Origin: Sphingobacterium mizutaii
Lineage (GTDB): Bacteria > Bacteroidota > Bacteroidia > Sphingobacteriales > Sphingobacteriaceae
Direction: 5' to 3'
NCBI RefSeq assembly: GCF_900187125.1
Contig: NZ_LT906468.1
Span: 1,488,001 to 1,552,000, forward strand
DNA length: 64,000 nucleotides
Position 1 is the stretch's first letter, and each line of letters starts with the position of its first letter. The translations under genes and the position numbers were made by a program. A model generated the notes under the pieces. The model made no database searches. It was not told the DNA's origin and worked only from the letters and a program-made list of their open reading frames with translations. Positions 36,377 to 44,456 of this stretch are shown here, piece after piece.

Positions 36377-36757
36377 TTACTGGAACAATCTTGAAATCAT
36401 TATACCAAAGTATACCGCTGCCAATCCCAATAGGACGCTAAGGCCTATATATAAAATAGCTTGGGAAACCTGTTGATTTTGGATAAGAGTGATATTCTCG
36501 GCTGCAAAGGTGGAAAAAGTGGTGTAACCACCGCAAAAGCCTGTTACAAGCAGAAGTTTCCATTCATTGCTCAATCCTTGGTTCTTGGCGAAATAGCCTA
36601 GTAATATTCCGATCAGCAGGCAGCCTAAAAGATTGACGATCAAAGTGCCCAGTGGAATCTGGCTAGGATAGTTTTTACTGATAAATTGTCCACTGTAATA
36701 CCTTAACACGCTTCCCACAGCTCCACCTGCACCTATAATGAATGCCTCTTTGATCAT
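36377..36757 (-). CDS. crcB: Fluoride ion channel CrcB/FluC
   Basis: 126 residues, four membrane helices. Hallmarks are 'GGAVGSVLRYY' (residues 10-20), 'PLGTLIVNLLGCLLIG' (Asn in the fluoride pore, ~35-50) and 'GFCGGYTTFSTFAAE' (~74-88; the Phe box and Na+ site). It exports F- across the inner membrane as a dual-topology dimer. Convergent with the LacI gene, only four bases apart, without a terminator between. No fluoride riboswitch was recognisable in the ~270 bases upstream. Confidence 0.94.
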   Translation of the reverse strand: MIKEAFIIGAGGAVGSVLRYYSGQFISKNYPSQIPLGTLIVNLLGCLLIGILLGYFAKNQGLSNEWKLLLVTGFCGGYTTFSTFAAENITLIQNQQVSQAILYIGLSVLLGLAAVYFGIMISRLFQ

Positions 36758-37029
36758 GAATAATAAATTTTCAGTGATTTATTTTTTTCGAATTTAACGA
36801 ATTCCTGTAGAAGTTGCGAATGGATTGTAATTCAATAAAAATACTCGAAATGGATGAGAATGAATGAAATATGATTTATGTCAGAAATTTATTACGGAAA
36901 TATTCTTATATATTTTCAAATAATACCCTGAGATTGTAAAAAATTGATATTTTTGTTATAACTAAATTATGAATATCATTATACCCAAACAACATTAACC
37001 AGTTGAATTGGGACAAAAATTAGGAATGT

Positions 37030-37923
37030 ATGGAAGCTTTAAAGACAATGGAAGCAAGGTATCCAATTGAATTTACTGTGCCTGCTTTCGGAGCCGGTTC
37101 GTTTTATATTCAAGAAGACCTGAGGGAAGAATTCTATACTCATTACCATAGGCACAAGGAAATCCAGGTTTCCTATATCCTAAAAGGTAGGGGTTCGGTC
37201 GTAATCGGAAACTTGATACAGCCATTTTTTGAAAATGAAATCTATATCCTTAAGGCCAATGATCCCCATATCTTTATTAAAGAAGGAGCGGAGGAGGACC
37301 AAATCCATGTGGTCCATATTTTCGTAGCCTTTGACAAAATGCAGTCATTCTTCAATATGCAGGAGTTGCATCGGATCCGAGATATCTTTAATTCCTTAGA
37401 TTCCAGTAAAAAGCTCATCCAGCGATACAGCCTCCCAGTTAGGACCATCTTCCAATCCCTATTGCGGGAAGAAGGGCTCCCTAAACTCATGCGCGTCTTG
37501 GAGATTTTTGATTACCTGATCGCCAACGAAAAGGAGATGATCTCCTTGTATTCCGGTCTGCCAGAGTCAAACTTCAACGATAAGGTCGGAGTAAGGATCA
37601 ATGAGGTCCTTCGCTATTCCCTAGAAAACTACAACCGGGAAATCAGTATCGACGCAGTCGCCAAACTCATCCACATGACGCCATCTGCATTCTGTAAGTA
37701 TTTTAAAAAGCACACCATGAAAACCTACGTGACCTTTTTAAATGAAATCCGAATCGAAAAAGCCTGCCAATTGCTCATCAACAAATCCACCGAAAACATT
37801 TCCGAAGTCGCCTACCAATGTGGCTTCAATACCGTTGTCCATTTTAATCGGGTATTCAAACATATCTTGCATAGTTCACCGTCTGAGTTTATCCATAGGC
37901 ATGCAGTGAATATGGCGAATTAG
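37030..37923 (+). CDS. AraC-family transcriptional regulator
   Basis: 297 residues. Cupin-type N-terminal domain ('HYHRHKEIQVSYILKGRGSVVIGNLIQPFFENEIYIL', residues 37-73), AraC double HTH at about 195-290 ('IDAVAKLIHMTPSAFCKYFKKHTMKTYVTFLNEIRI', 'ISEVAYQCGFNTVVHFNRVFKHILHSSPSEF'). It has the same architecture as the fucose AraC but is not close in sequence. No metabolic gene is adjacent: crcB lies divergently upstream and a 1.5-kb repeat island lies downstream, so its target cannot be read from context. Confidence 0.88.
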   Translation: MEALKTMEARYPIEFTVPAFGAGSFYIQEDLREEFYTHYHRHKEIQVSYILKGRGSVVIGNLIQPFFENEIYILKANDPHIFIKEGAEEDQIHVVHIFVAFDKMQSFFNMQELHRIRDIFNSLDSSKKLIQRYSLPVRTIFQSLLREEGLPKLMRVLEIFDYLIANEKEMISLYSGLPESNFNDKVGVRINEVLRYSLENYNREISIDAVAKLIHMTPSAFCKYFKKHTMKTYVTFLNEIRIEKACQLLINKSTENISEVAYQCGFNTVVHFNRVFKHILHSSPSEFIHRHAVNMAN

Positions 37924-37928
37924 GGGAA

Positions 37929-37956
37929 GACATAAGACAATAGACATAAGACAATA
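37929..37956 (+). repeat. 14-bp tandem repeat at the start of intergenic island 2
   Basis: GACATAAGACAATA repeated twice, six bases after the AraC stop. A related element in inverse orientation (CTTGTCTTATGTCT) lies near the other end of the island at about 39075-39088, so the pair brackets the island. Confidence 0.7.
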
Positions 37957-37980
37957 GAACTTTCTGAAAGTGTTATTTTT

Positions 37981-38135
37981 TTTGTCATGCTGAGGAACGA
38001 AGCATCTCGGAGTATTGCGAAAAAAGATTGTATTGGCGTACAGGTCCTGTACCTTCGTTACAGCATGACACGCATTATTAGTAGAGAACCGTACAGATTC
38101 TTCACTCATCGTTCAGAATTGGAAATGCGCAATTG
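37981..38135 (+). repeat. Structured intergenic repeat (family 1), copy
   Basis: Begins with TTTGTCATGCTGAGGAACG and 'GAAGCATCTCGG', then ATTGGCGTACAG, a hairpin at 38047-38063 (CTGTACC-TTC-GTTACAG, one mismatch), ATGACACGCATTATTAG and GAACCGTACAGATTCTTC, ending in TTCAGAATTGGAAATGCGC. It is nearly identical over ~100 bases to the reverse copy at 3860-3966 (minus strand). Confidence 0.8.
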
Positions 38136-38168
38136 TTCAACTATTCAGTTGAACCCTATCGAGGTTCC

Positions 38169-38283
38169 ATTATTTTAGCAGGCATGGCACGTTAGCCTGG
38201 AAGTCGCGCAAAAACGATGTTCGATTAATCGAACGTCGTTTTTGCATTAACCCTATATTGTTTACCATCCATGCTAAAATAAT
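38169..38283. repeat. Nested inverted repeat (115 bp)
   Basis: Outer arms ATTATTTTAGCAGGCATGG (38169-38187) and CCATCCATGCTAAAATAAT (38265-38283) agree at 17 of 19 positions. Inside is a second inverted repeat, 38208-38245: GCAAAAACGATGTTCGAT, TA, ATCGAACGTCGTTTTTGC, with a single G-T mismatch. No target-site duplication is obvious. It could be a miniature mobile element, a protein-binding palindrome or a strong RNA hairpin. Confidence 0.75.
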
Positions 38284-38372
38284 TCATCCCCTCTGGGGAT
38301 ATATGACGCATAAAAATATTCTTCTGGAAAATAGAAATAGGTCTAAATACCTAGAAAAACAATCGAATAAAT

Positions 38373-38560
38373 TTGTCATTGGTAGAAACGAAGCATCTCG
38401 GTAGTATGCAAACAAAGGTTGCATTGGCGAACAGGTCCTTGATCTTCGATCAAGGATGACAAGCACATGTTGGGGCATTTACGTACAGATTCTTCACTAA
38501 TCGTTCAGAATTGGAAGCCTCCTGAGAGGGATTCTGAGCGAAGCGAAGAATCTATTTTTT
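38373..38560 (+). repeat. Structured intergenic repeat (family 1), diverged copy
   Basis: Same order as the other copies: ACGAAGCATCTCGG, GCATTGGCG, ACAGG, a perfect 9-bp hairpin at 38436-38456 (TCCTTGATC-TTC-GATCAAGGA), GATGACA, ACGTACAGATTCTTCACT, CGTTCAGAATTGGAA. It then ends in TTCTGAGCGAAGCGAAGAATCT (22 bases, 38532-38553). The hairpin stem sequence differs from other copies while pairing is kept. Confidence 0.78.
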
Positions 38561-38837
38561 TTGTTTTTTTGAGATGTCTGTCATCGTGGGCACCGCGAAC
38601 GCACTGTTTTTAAAAGGTTTTTCAGAAAAAGATTTCACCCACTCTGTGGGTTTACTACAAACATCAAATCTTCCTCAGGAAGCCCTTTAGCCTCCGGCTC
38701 ATTTCCTTGGCAGAAAAATGGATAGAAGGTCGATGCCCCGTGCGATGGGATTGGTTTGTAGAAATTGTTCGACCAAGAATTTGAAAATCTATGAATTTCA
38801 TTAATCAGAAGATGATAATAATTTAGGTATGCATGCT

Positions 38838-39005
38838 GCGGGCGTATGCGATACGCCCCTACAGTATTGGGGTCTTTCCAGCGACAAATTGACCATAATC
38901 TTGGTCCATCCTCCAATCCTCGTTGGGTGAGCGGAGTCGAACCCCATCCTGGTTCATGCCCAAATCTTGGTCTATCCTCCAATCCCTTCCATTCCTGGTT
39001 CAAAT
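38838..39005. repeat. Composite repeat: GGGC hairpin plus two 'TTGGTCCATCC...CCTGGTTCA' units
   Basis: Hairpin GGGCGTAT-GCG-ATACGCCC (38840-38858), CCTAC, GGGGTC, then two units at about 38895-38955 and 38962-39003, the first interrupted by a GGTGAGCGGAGTCGAACC segment. The element order equals that at 3991-4195. A 158-codon open frame on the minus strand through this region is a product of the repeats and not a gene. Confidence 0.75.
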
Positions 39006-39154
39006 GCCGACGGTCCAAAAAAATAGAAATACAATTTCCTTTCCTGTCTAAAAACAATCCTCCACGCAGGTCTCTTGTCTTATGTCTCCAAAAATTTGGA
39101 ATTTGGTTCAAAATTTGTTATATTACTAGCAAACAATAAAAGAAAGGTTATAAT

Positions 39155-39283
39155 ATGATTAAAAAAGAAAGAAGTAAAAAAGAAAAAATGATCCAGAACC
39201 CATTTTCATTCTATGTGACGAATGTAGGGTTTATCGGAAACCAACCAAGCCCACAAACTAGAAGTGTTAACAAGAAAAGTTAA
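39155..39283 (+). CDS. Possible 42-residue small basic protein
   Basis: An ATG with a good Shine-Dalgarno-like AAAGG seven bases upstream opens a 42-codon frame. The protein has a Lys/Glu/Arg-rich first dozen residues (MIKKERSKKEKM), a short hydrophobic middle ('FSFYVTNVGFIGN') and a Ser/Lys tail. I recognise no family. A stem-loop (39259-39291) overlaps the stop codon and a terminator-like hairpin follows at 39318. It could instead be a leader or noncoding transcript, so the call is tentative. Confidence 0.35.
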   Translation: MIKKERSKKEKMIQNPFSFYVTNVGFIGNQPSPQTRSVNKKS

Positions 39284-39317
39284 CCCTTCTACAAAACCAA
39301 AACAAATTAAATTAGAC

Positions 39318-39343
39318 GTGCTTTTTGAGAAAAAAGCATTTTG
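39318..39343 (+). terminator. Terminator-like hairpin after the small frame
   Basis: Stem GTGCTTTTT (39318-39326), loop GAGA, AAAAAGCAT (39331-39339), followed by TTTG. A transcript of the preceding small frame could end here. Confidence 0.45.
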
Positions 39344-39397
39344 TGTTTCTAGAGGGTTCGTATTCTCCTGACCCTAAATCCCAAAAACCAAGTACGA

Positions 39398-39904
39398 TTA
39401 GAATGTGAAACTGGCTGTCCGTTTAGGATTGTCGAGTTTGGTGCTTTTTTTAGTGTTGTTGACTTTGATGTGCATGATGTTCGATTGGTTCTTGAAGTCC
39501 TTAAACAGCAGCTGGTTTACGATGTCCAACTTATTGATGGCAGGAACATCGCTGACTTCCAAATAACACCAAGCTACATCCTCCTCGATTTCATAGCCAA
39601 CATAACGGAGGTTACGCGGTTGATTGTTGATATTGATCTTGAAGTTTTGACGGATATATTTCGATATAGCAGAATCTGCCGCTGCCTTGTTTTTTGGGTG
39701 GATCACATCAATGTGTTGACCCAATTGGTTTTTCAAGGCTACTTCCAGGTCATCATAAAACAATCGACAGGAAACCTCTACCCGTTTTTTGGTCGGGTTG
39801 TAGTCGACAGAGGTAATGCTGACATAAAAAGGATGTGCAAAGGCAATTAAAGCACTAAAAACCCCAATGAACAACAATCCTAATTTTAATTTCTTCCAAT
39901 CCAT
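39398..39904 (-). CDS. DUF6702-like exported protein
   Basis: 168 residues. An N-terminal hydrophobic segment ('LGLLFIGVFSALIAFAHP', ~7-24) is a signal peptide or anchor. The rest is a mixed alpha/beta domain with 'HPFYVSITSVDYNPTKKRVEVSCRLFYDDLEVAL' and 'YVGYEIEEDVAWCYLEVSDV', as in DUF6702. Such genes usually stand next to a HupE/UreJ-like membrane gene and an M1 peptidase in Bacteroidota, as here. It is divergent from them with a 112-base intergenic promoter region. Function unknown. Confidence 0.7.
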   Translation of the reverse strand: MDWKKLKLGLLFIGVFSALIAFAHPFYVSITSVDYNPTKKRVEVSCRLFYDDLEVALKNQLGQHIDVIHPKNKAAADSAISKYIRQNFKININNQPRNLRYVGYEIEEDVAWCYLEVSDVPAINKLDIVNQLLFKDFKNQSNIMHIKVNNTKKSTKLDNPKRTASFTF

Positions 39905-40016
39905 GCTCTAGACTTTTTGCAACAATTATGTGCAAAATTGTTTAAAATTAGTAAATCCGTTTGTCTATGTTAAAATAATATTAATTTTGCTATGTTATTA
40001 TTACAAGACCTAATTA

Positions 40017-40592
40017 ATGAGCGATTTTTCTATCTATTTTCAACTTGGTTGGCAGCATATCTTAGACTTGACCGGTTACGACCACATCTTGTTTGTTCTC
40101 GTTTTATGTTGTAGTTATACGCTTAAAGATTGGAAGAAAATCCTTTGGCTGGTAACTGCTTTTACCGTTGGCCACTCTATTACCTTGACCTTGGCCGCTT
40201 TCAAAATAGTAAGGGTGGATACCGCTTGGGTAGAATTCTTGATTCCAGTGACAATACTGGCTACTGCATTCTATAATCTCCCAAAAAGAAGAAAACAGCG
40301 CAGTCCTTATGTCCTCTATGCCATGACCTTGTTCTTTGGGTTGATCCATGGTCTTGGATTTTCAAATTACTTACAATCTTTACTGGGCCAGGAAGCGAAT
40401 ATTGTCCTTCCATTGTTGTCCTTTAATATAGGTCTGGAGTTTGGACAACTGATCATCGTATTTTTTGTTATTCTGTTGTCGGAACTGATGCTGAAGATTT
40501 TTGCGGTTAGCAACCGAGATTGGAGCTTCTTCCTTTCATCCGCAGTGATTGGGATCTCCTTTATTATGGCACTTGAACGTATTCCATTATGA
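40017..40592 (+). CDS. HupE/UreJ-family membrane protein
   Basis: 191 residues, about six membrane helices. 'LDLTGYDHILFVLVLCCSYTLKDWKKILWLVTAFTVGHSITLTLAAF' (residues 16-62) contains the HupE signature with conserved Asp-His and 'GHSITL', and 'LFFGLIHGLGFSNYL' (~105-120) adds the second His motif. HupE/UreJ proteins are linked to nickel or cobalt transport in hydrogenase and urease loci, but no nickel enzyme is near. It overlaps the peptidase gene by four bases (ATGA), so it is translationally coupled to it. Confidence 0.85.
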   Translation: MSDFSIYFQLGWQHILDLTGYDHILFVLVLCCSYTLKDWKKILWLVTAFTVGHSITLTLAAFKIVRVDTAWVEFLIPVTILATAFYNLPKRRKQRSPYVLYAMTLFFGLIHGLGFSNYLQSLLGQEANIVLPLLSFNIGLEFGQLIIVFFVILLSELMLKIFAVSNRDWSFFLSSAVIGISFIMALERIPL

Positions 40593-42955
40593 AATTATAT
40601 TCAAAATTAATCAAAACCATTTGCCTTGCCCTGTTAGGCTCGGCAAGCATATATTCTGCCCATGCGCAGATGCAGCATAACCCAGGGTCCAACCATGGGA
40701 ATAAGTTCGAGCAATTGGGAAACCTTTTGACGGATCCAAATATCTTCCGAACGGCATCTGGTGCGCCAGGTTCCATGTATTGGCAACAGAAGGCAGATTA
40801 TGTGATTGATGTGGAGGTGGATGATGTCAATCGGGTATTGAAAGGATCTGAAACCATCACCTATACCAACAATTCTCCTGATCCATTGACCTATTTATGG
40901 ATTCAGTTGGATGAGAATGAGCATGCAGATAATGCTGAAAATAAACGTTTCGACCAAAGCAGCTTAAGGGAGAAAATGTCTATCGGTGAGCTGAAGTCAT
41001 TGGTTCCAGAGAAAAAAGGATTTGGGGTCAATATCCATAAGGTTACCGATGGTGCCAACAAGGCTTTGAAATATACCATCAATTATACCATGATGCGTAT
41101 AGATCTTCCTACAGCATTGAAACCGGGAGCAAAATTCGTCCTGAAAATTGATTGGGATTATAAGATCTCTGATCGTATGGTAGAAGGTGGACGTGGTGGA
41201 TTTGAGCATTTTGCAAAAGATGACAATAACCTGTACACCATAGCCCAGTGGTTTCCAAGAATGGCAGTCTATTCCGATTTCCAAGGCTGGCAAAACAAAC
41301 AGTTTACTGGAAGAGGGGAATTTGCTCTAGTTTTCGGCGATTATAAAGTGAATATCACCGTTCCGGCAGACCATGTGGTCGGTGCTACCGGTGAATGCCA
41401 AAACTATGCACAGGTATTGAGCCCTGCTCAATTAGGCAGGTGGAAACAGGCACAGCAATCGAAAGAACCGGTTGAGATCGTGACCCTAGAGGAAGCAAAC
41501 AAAGCGATCCAACAGAAATCGACTGCAAAGAAAACTTGGGTATATGAAGCTAAGAACGTACGTGATTTTGCCTTTGTAACTTCTCGTCGCTTGATTTGGG
41601 ATGCTTTGCGTGTCAATGAAGGTATTCCAGGAAACCAGCCTATGGCCATGTCTTATTATGGTCCTGAAGCCTATCCGCTATACCGTAAATATTCTACTAA
41701 GGTGGTCGCACATACCTTAAAAACTTATTCTAAATTCTCTATCCCTTATCCTTATCCGGTAGCTATCTCTGTAGAAGCTGCAAATGGTATGGAATATCCG
41801 ATGATCTGTTTCAACTATGGTCGTGCAGATGAAGACGGTACTTATACAGAGGCCGTGAAATACGGCATGATCGGTGTGATTATCCACGAAGTAGGCCATA
41901 ACTTCTTCCCGATGATCGTCAATTCAGACGAGCGCCAATGGACTTGGATGGATGAAGGCTTGAATACCTTCCTTCAGTATTTGACAGAACAGGAATGGGA
42001 TAAGGATTTTCCTTCCCGTCGTGGTCCTGCCTATAAGATCGTGGATTACATGAAGCTGCCAAAAGACCAATTGGAGCCTATCATGACCAACTCTGAAAAC
42101 ATTGTCCAATTTGGACCAAACGCTTATGCTAAACCAGCAACTGCATTGAACATCTTGAGAGAGACCGTGATGGGCCGTGAGCTCTTTGACTATGCCTTTA
42201 AGGAATATGCAAGGAGATGGGAATTTAAACATCCTACTCCAGCAGACTTTTTCCGCACCATGGAAGATGCTTCAGCGGTAGACCTTGACTGGTTCTGGAG
42301 AGGTTGGTTCTTTGGAACGGACCCGGTTGAAATTTCATTGGATAATGTGACTCAATATAGAATGAGTGGAGCTGACCCTAAGAAAACGCAACAAGAGAAA
42401 AAAGATGCTTTTGAAAAAGACCTAAACAGCATTACACGCCAAAGAAACATGGAAGATAATATGGCTTTCTTGGTGGATAAGGATACCTCTCTTTTGGATT
42501 TCTATAATAAATGGGACCGTTTTGCAGTTAAGCCAGCGGATGAGGCAAGCTACCAAGAATTCTATAATAAGCTGAACGATAAGGAAAAAGACATCTTTAA
42601 TGGTAAGACAACTTTTTATGAGTTGAACTTCAAGAACAATGGTGGATTGGTTATGCCATTGATCATAGAATGGACTTTCACCGATGGAAGCAAGGAAATC
42701 GATCAGGTTCCTGCTTATATCTGGAGAATGGACGAAAATGAAGCCACGAAAGTCTTTGCCAAGAGCAAGCAAGTTGCTTCTATCCAATTGGACCCATACC
42801 GTGAAACTGCGGATATAGATGAGTCCAATAATGCATGGCCAAGAACATCGCAACCATCAAGGTTTGAATTGTACCAACAGAATGGGCGCACAGCTCGTGG
42901 TCAATCGGCAGAGAGCAACCCGATGAAGGAAGCGAAAAAGCAAAACAATAGATAG
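40589..42955 (+). CDS. Secreted M1-family zinc metallopeptidase
   Basis: 788 residues. Signal peptide 'MKLYSKLIKTICLALLGSASIYSAHAQ' with cleavage at AHA-Q. The N-terminal beta domain carries 'YVIDVEVDDVNRVLKGSETITYTNNSPDPLTYLWIQL'. The zinc site is HEVGH (residues 433-437) with the third ligand Glu in 'WMDEGLNTFLQYL', 18 residues on. The usual GAMEN exopeptidase motif appears as 'NGMEYPM' near 405. The C terminus is hydrophilic and Lys/Asn rich. It is an aminopeptidase-type enzyme of the envelope or outer surface, cotranscribed with the HupE-like gene. Confidence 0.9.
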   Translation: MKLYSKLIKTICLALLGSASIYSAHAQMQHNPGSNHGNKFEQLGNLLTDPNIFRTASGAPGSMYWQQKADYVIDVEVDDVNRVLKGSETITYTNNSPDPLTYLWIQLDENEHADNAENKRFDQSSLREKMSIGELKSLVPEKKGFGVNIHKVTDGANKALKYTINYTMMRIDLPTALKPGAKFVLKIDWDYKISDRMVEGGRGGFEHFAKDDNNLYTIAQWFPRMAVYSDFQGWQNKQFTGRGEFALVFGDYKVNITVPADHVVGATGECQNYAQVLSPAQLGRWKQAQQSKEPVEIVTLEEANKAIQQKSTAKKTWVYEAKNVRDFAFVTSRRLIWDALRVNEGIPGNQPMAMSYYGPEAYPLYRKYSTKVVAHTLKTYSKFSIPYPYPVAISVEAANGMEYPMICFNYGRADEDGTYTEAVKYGMIGVIIHEVGHNFFPMIVNSDERQWTWMDEGLNTFLQYLTEQEWDKDFPSRRGPAYKIVDYMKLPKDQLEPIMTNSENIVQFGPNAYAKPATALNILRETVMGRELFDYAFKEYARRWEFKHPTPADFFRTMEDASAVDLDWFWRGWFFGTDPVEISLDNVTQYRMSGADPKKTQQEKKDAFEKDLNSITRQRNMEDNMAFLVDKDTSLLDFYNKWDRFAVKPADEASYQEFYNKLNDKEKDIFNGKTTFYELNFKNNGGLVMPLIIEWTFTDGSKEIDQVPAYIWRMDENEATKVFAKSKQVASIQLDPYRETADIDESNNAWPRTSQPSRFELYQQNGRTARGQSAESNPMKEAKKQNNR

Positions 42956-42977
42956 GTAATACTAAACCAAAATTTAA

Positions 42978-43016
42978 AAGGGCAGCTCAATTATTGAGCT
43001 GCCCTTGTTTTTTTAT
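42978..43016 (+). terminator. Terminator of the HupE/M1 peptidase unit
   Basis: Perfect 13-bp stem AAGGGCAGCTCAA (42978-42990)/TTGAGCTGCCCTT (42994-43006), then GTTTTTTTT. Confidence 0.93.
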
Positions 43017-43192
43017 ACGACCTTTTTTTGGTAAAAAAATGTTGATTTTAATTGGGTTTTATTCGAGACACATTTTGAATTTTCCGAATATGCCTCGAAC
43101 AAGGGTAAAGCTTGGGTAAGCGCTCGTCCTGCATGAAGAATTGACCCGAAATATTTTTGGAGGTGCAGGAATAGCTTTTAGTTTTCCTAAAC

Positions 43193-43738
43193 TTATGGTT
43201 TATCTGACTTCAGCCTGCTGAAGACCAAGAGGTCCCTAAACTGGAAGTTGCCCATCCATTCGCCATTTCTCTTTGTCCCTTCGAGTTTAAAGCCCAGTCT
43301 TTTGGGGATATTGATGCTTTTTTCGTTGCCGATTGCACAACAGATCTGGATGCGTTCTAATTTGAGTTCTTCAAAAAGCTCTTGGATCAGGGCTTCCACC
43401 GAGCGGGTCATGATACCCTGGTTTTGGAATTCTTGGGAGAGCCAATAGCCAATTTCTGTGTTTTTGTTCAGTAGATCGGTCTCCTTGGTGCCGATCAAGC
43501 CAATCATACGGTCATCGAAACAGATCTTATAGACATAATCTTTTTTAAGCTTTCGGCTGAGCATCGCCATTTCAACAAAACCTTTGCTGTCTTCCACTTT
43601 GTTGGTGAACTGTACGAAAGGGAGCCATTCGCCAAGATATTCCCTTTGGCTGTTGATGATATTGAACATCCGGATGGCATCACTCTCTACGATCGCTTTC
43701 AGGCTTAAATTTTGATCTATTTCGATGATTCTTTTCAT
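43193..43738 (-). CDS. GNAT acetyltransferase, RimJ/RimL type
   Basis: 181 residues. The start 'LSLKAIVESDAIRMFNIINSQREYLGEWLPFVQ' is typical of RimL/RimJ-like N-acetyltransferases. The acetyl-CoA motif is 'IGYWLSQEFQNQGIMTRSVEALI' (~90-113), followed by 'NEKSINIPKRLGFKLEGTKR' (~140-160). RimJ/L enzymes acetylate the N termini of ribosomal proteins, but relatives modify small molecules. It overlaps the upstream TetR gene by four bases, so the two form a coupled pair. Confidence 0.87.
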   Translation of the reverse strand: MKRIIEIDQNLSLKAIVESDAIRMFNIINSQREYLGEWLPFVQFTNKVEDSKGFVEMAMLSRKLKKDYVYKICFDDRMIGLIGTKETDLLNKNTEIGYWLSQEFQNQGIMTRSVEALIQELFEELKLERIQICCAIGNEKSINIPKRLGFKLEGTKRNGEWMGNFQFRDLLVFSRLKSDKP

Positions 43739-44388
43739 GTTTGCGTCTTTGTCAGTATTTCTCTAAGTGCTGCTGAAACACGTTCTTGGTCTTGCTCGGT
43801 ATTGAGGTCAAGACCGCAGAAGGTACTTCCGTTCGTTTTTGCATGAAGGGCAAGGTAATATAAACCTGCTGTCTGTAGTGCAAGGATGGCACAGGTATCG
43901 ACTTTGTTATTGGGACGGCTCTTTTCGTATTTACGGATGAGCTCGGCTCCAATTTCCTCGCGGCTATCTGCCAATTTACGGAGGATCTCCTTGTTTTCAG
44001 AAAGTTCCCATTGTAGGATGCGCTGTAGGATTTCGTCGTTAAGAACAGCATTAAATTGTCCTTGCAAGAGGGCGAACATCTCGTCATCCTGAATGATTTC
44101 CTGGCCCAACAATTTGGAAATAGTGGATTTGGCCTTGGTTTTCCAATAATCCCTTTTCTCGATATACAGCTCCACCAAGTTGTCCAGATTATCGAAATAG
44201 GTGTAGATCAATTTACGGTCTACTTTTGCTTCTGCAGCAATATTTGCAATGGTCAATCCAGGATAGCCATGTTTTTTTAATACTTTTCCGACGGCATTGA
44301 CGATTTTATTCATCGTTCTTGCCTTTTCGCGTAGGGGTCCAGAAGTGACCTTTCTGGACTTTTGCTCAGTATTCGGAGCTTTTTTCAT
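43735..44388 (-). CDS. TetR/AcrR-family regulator
   Basis: 217 residues. After a basic 25-residue lead, the TetR HTH domain reads 'KIVNAVGKVLKKHGYPGLTIANIAAEAKVDRKLIYTYFDNLDNLVELYIEKRDYW' (~28-82), here with 'DRKLIYTYF' as recognition helix. The remainder is helical ligand-binding domain. Its only partner is the coupled RimJ/L-like GNAT gene. The ligand cannot be inferred. A second overlapping frame (43752-44087) is a shadow. Confidence 0.88.
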   Translation of the reverse strand: MKKAPNTEQKSRKVTSGPLREKARTMNKIVNAVGKVLKKHGYPGLTIANIAAEAKVDRKLIYTYFDNLDNLVELYIEKRDYWKTKAKSTISKLLGQEIIQDDEMFALLQGQFNAVLNDEILQRILQWELSENKEILRKLADSREEIGAELIRKYEKSRPNNKVDTCAILALQTAGLYYLALHAKTNGSTFCGLDLNTEQDQERVSAALREILTKTQT

Positions 44389-44456
44389 ATCTGTCTAAAA
44401 TAGTAGGCTAAATTTAAGCATTATTCACAGCATGGAGAATAAAGTGAGTTATATCA

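Noticed and set aside
36758..37029. Fluoride riboswitch upstream of crcB
   Set aside because: No aptamer-like GGnGAUGG...CUGAUGA pattern could be found on the minus strand.
37929..39088. CRISPR array
   Set aside because: Repeats are few, of different families, unequally spaced and without unique spacers of constant length; no cas genes are present.
38635..39111. 158-codon minus-strand frame
   Set aside because: It spans the GGGC hairpin and GGTCCATCC repeats; the Trp/Pro/Gly-rich peptide is what these repeats give in translation.
43062..43099. Inverted repeat TTCGAGACACATT/AATATGCCTCGAA downstream of the M1 peptidase terminator
   Set aside because: Two mismatches, no T run and no second copy in the window; kept only as a possible minor hairpin.
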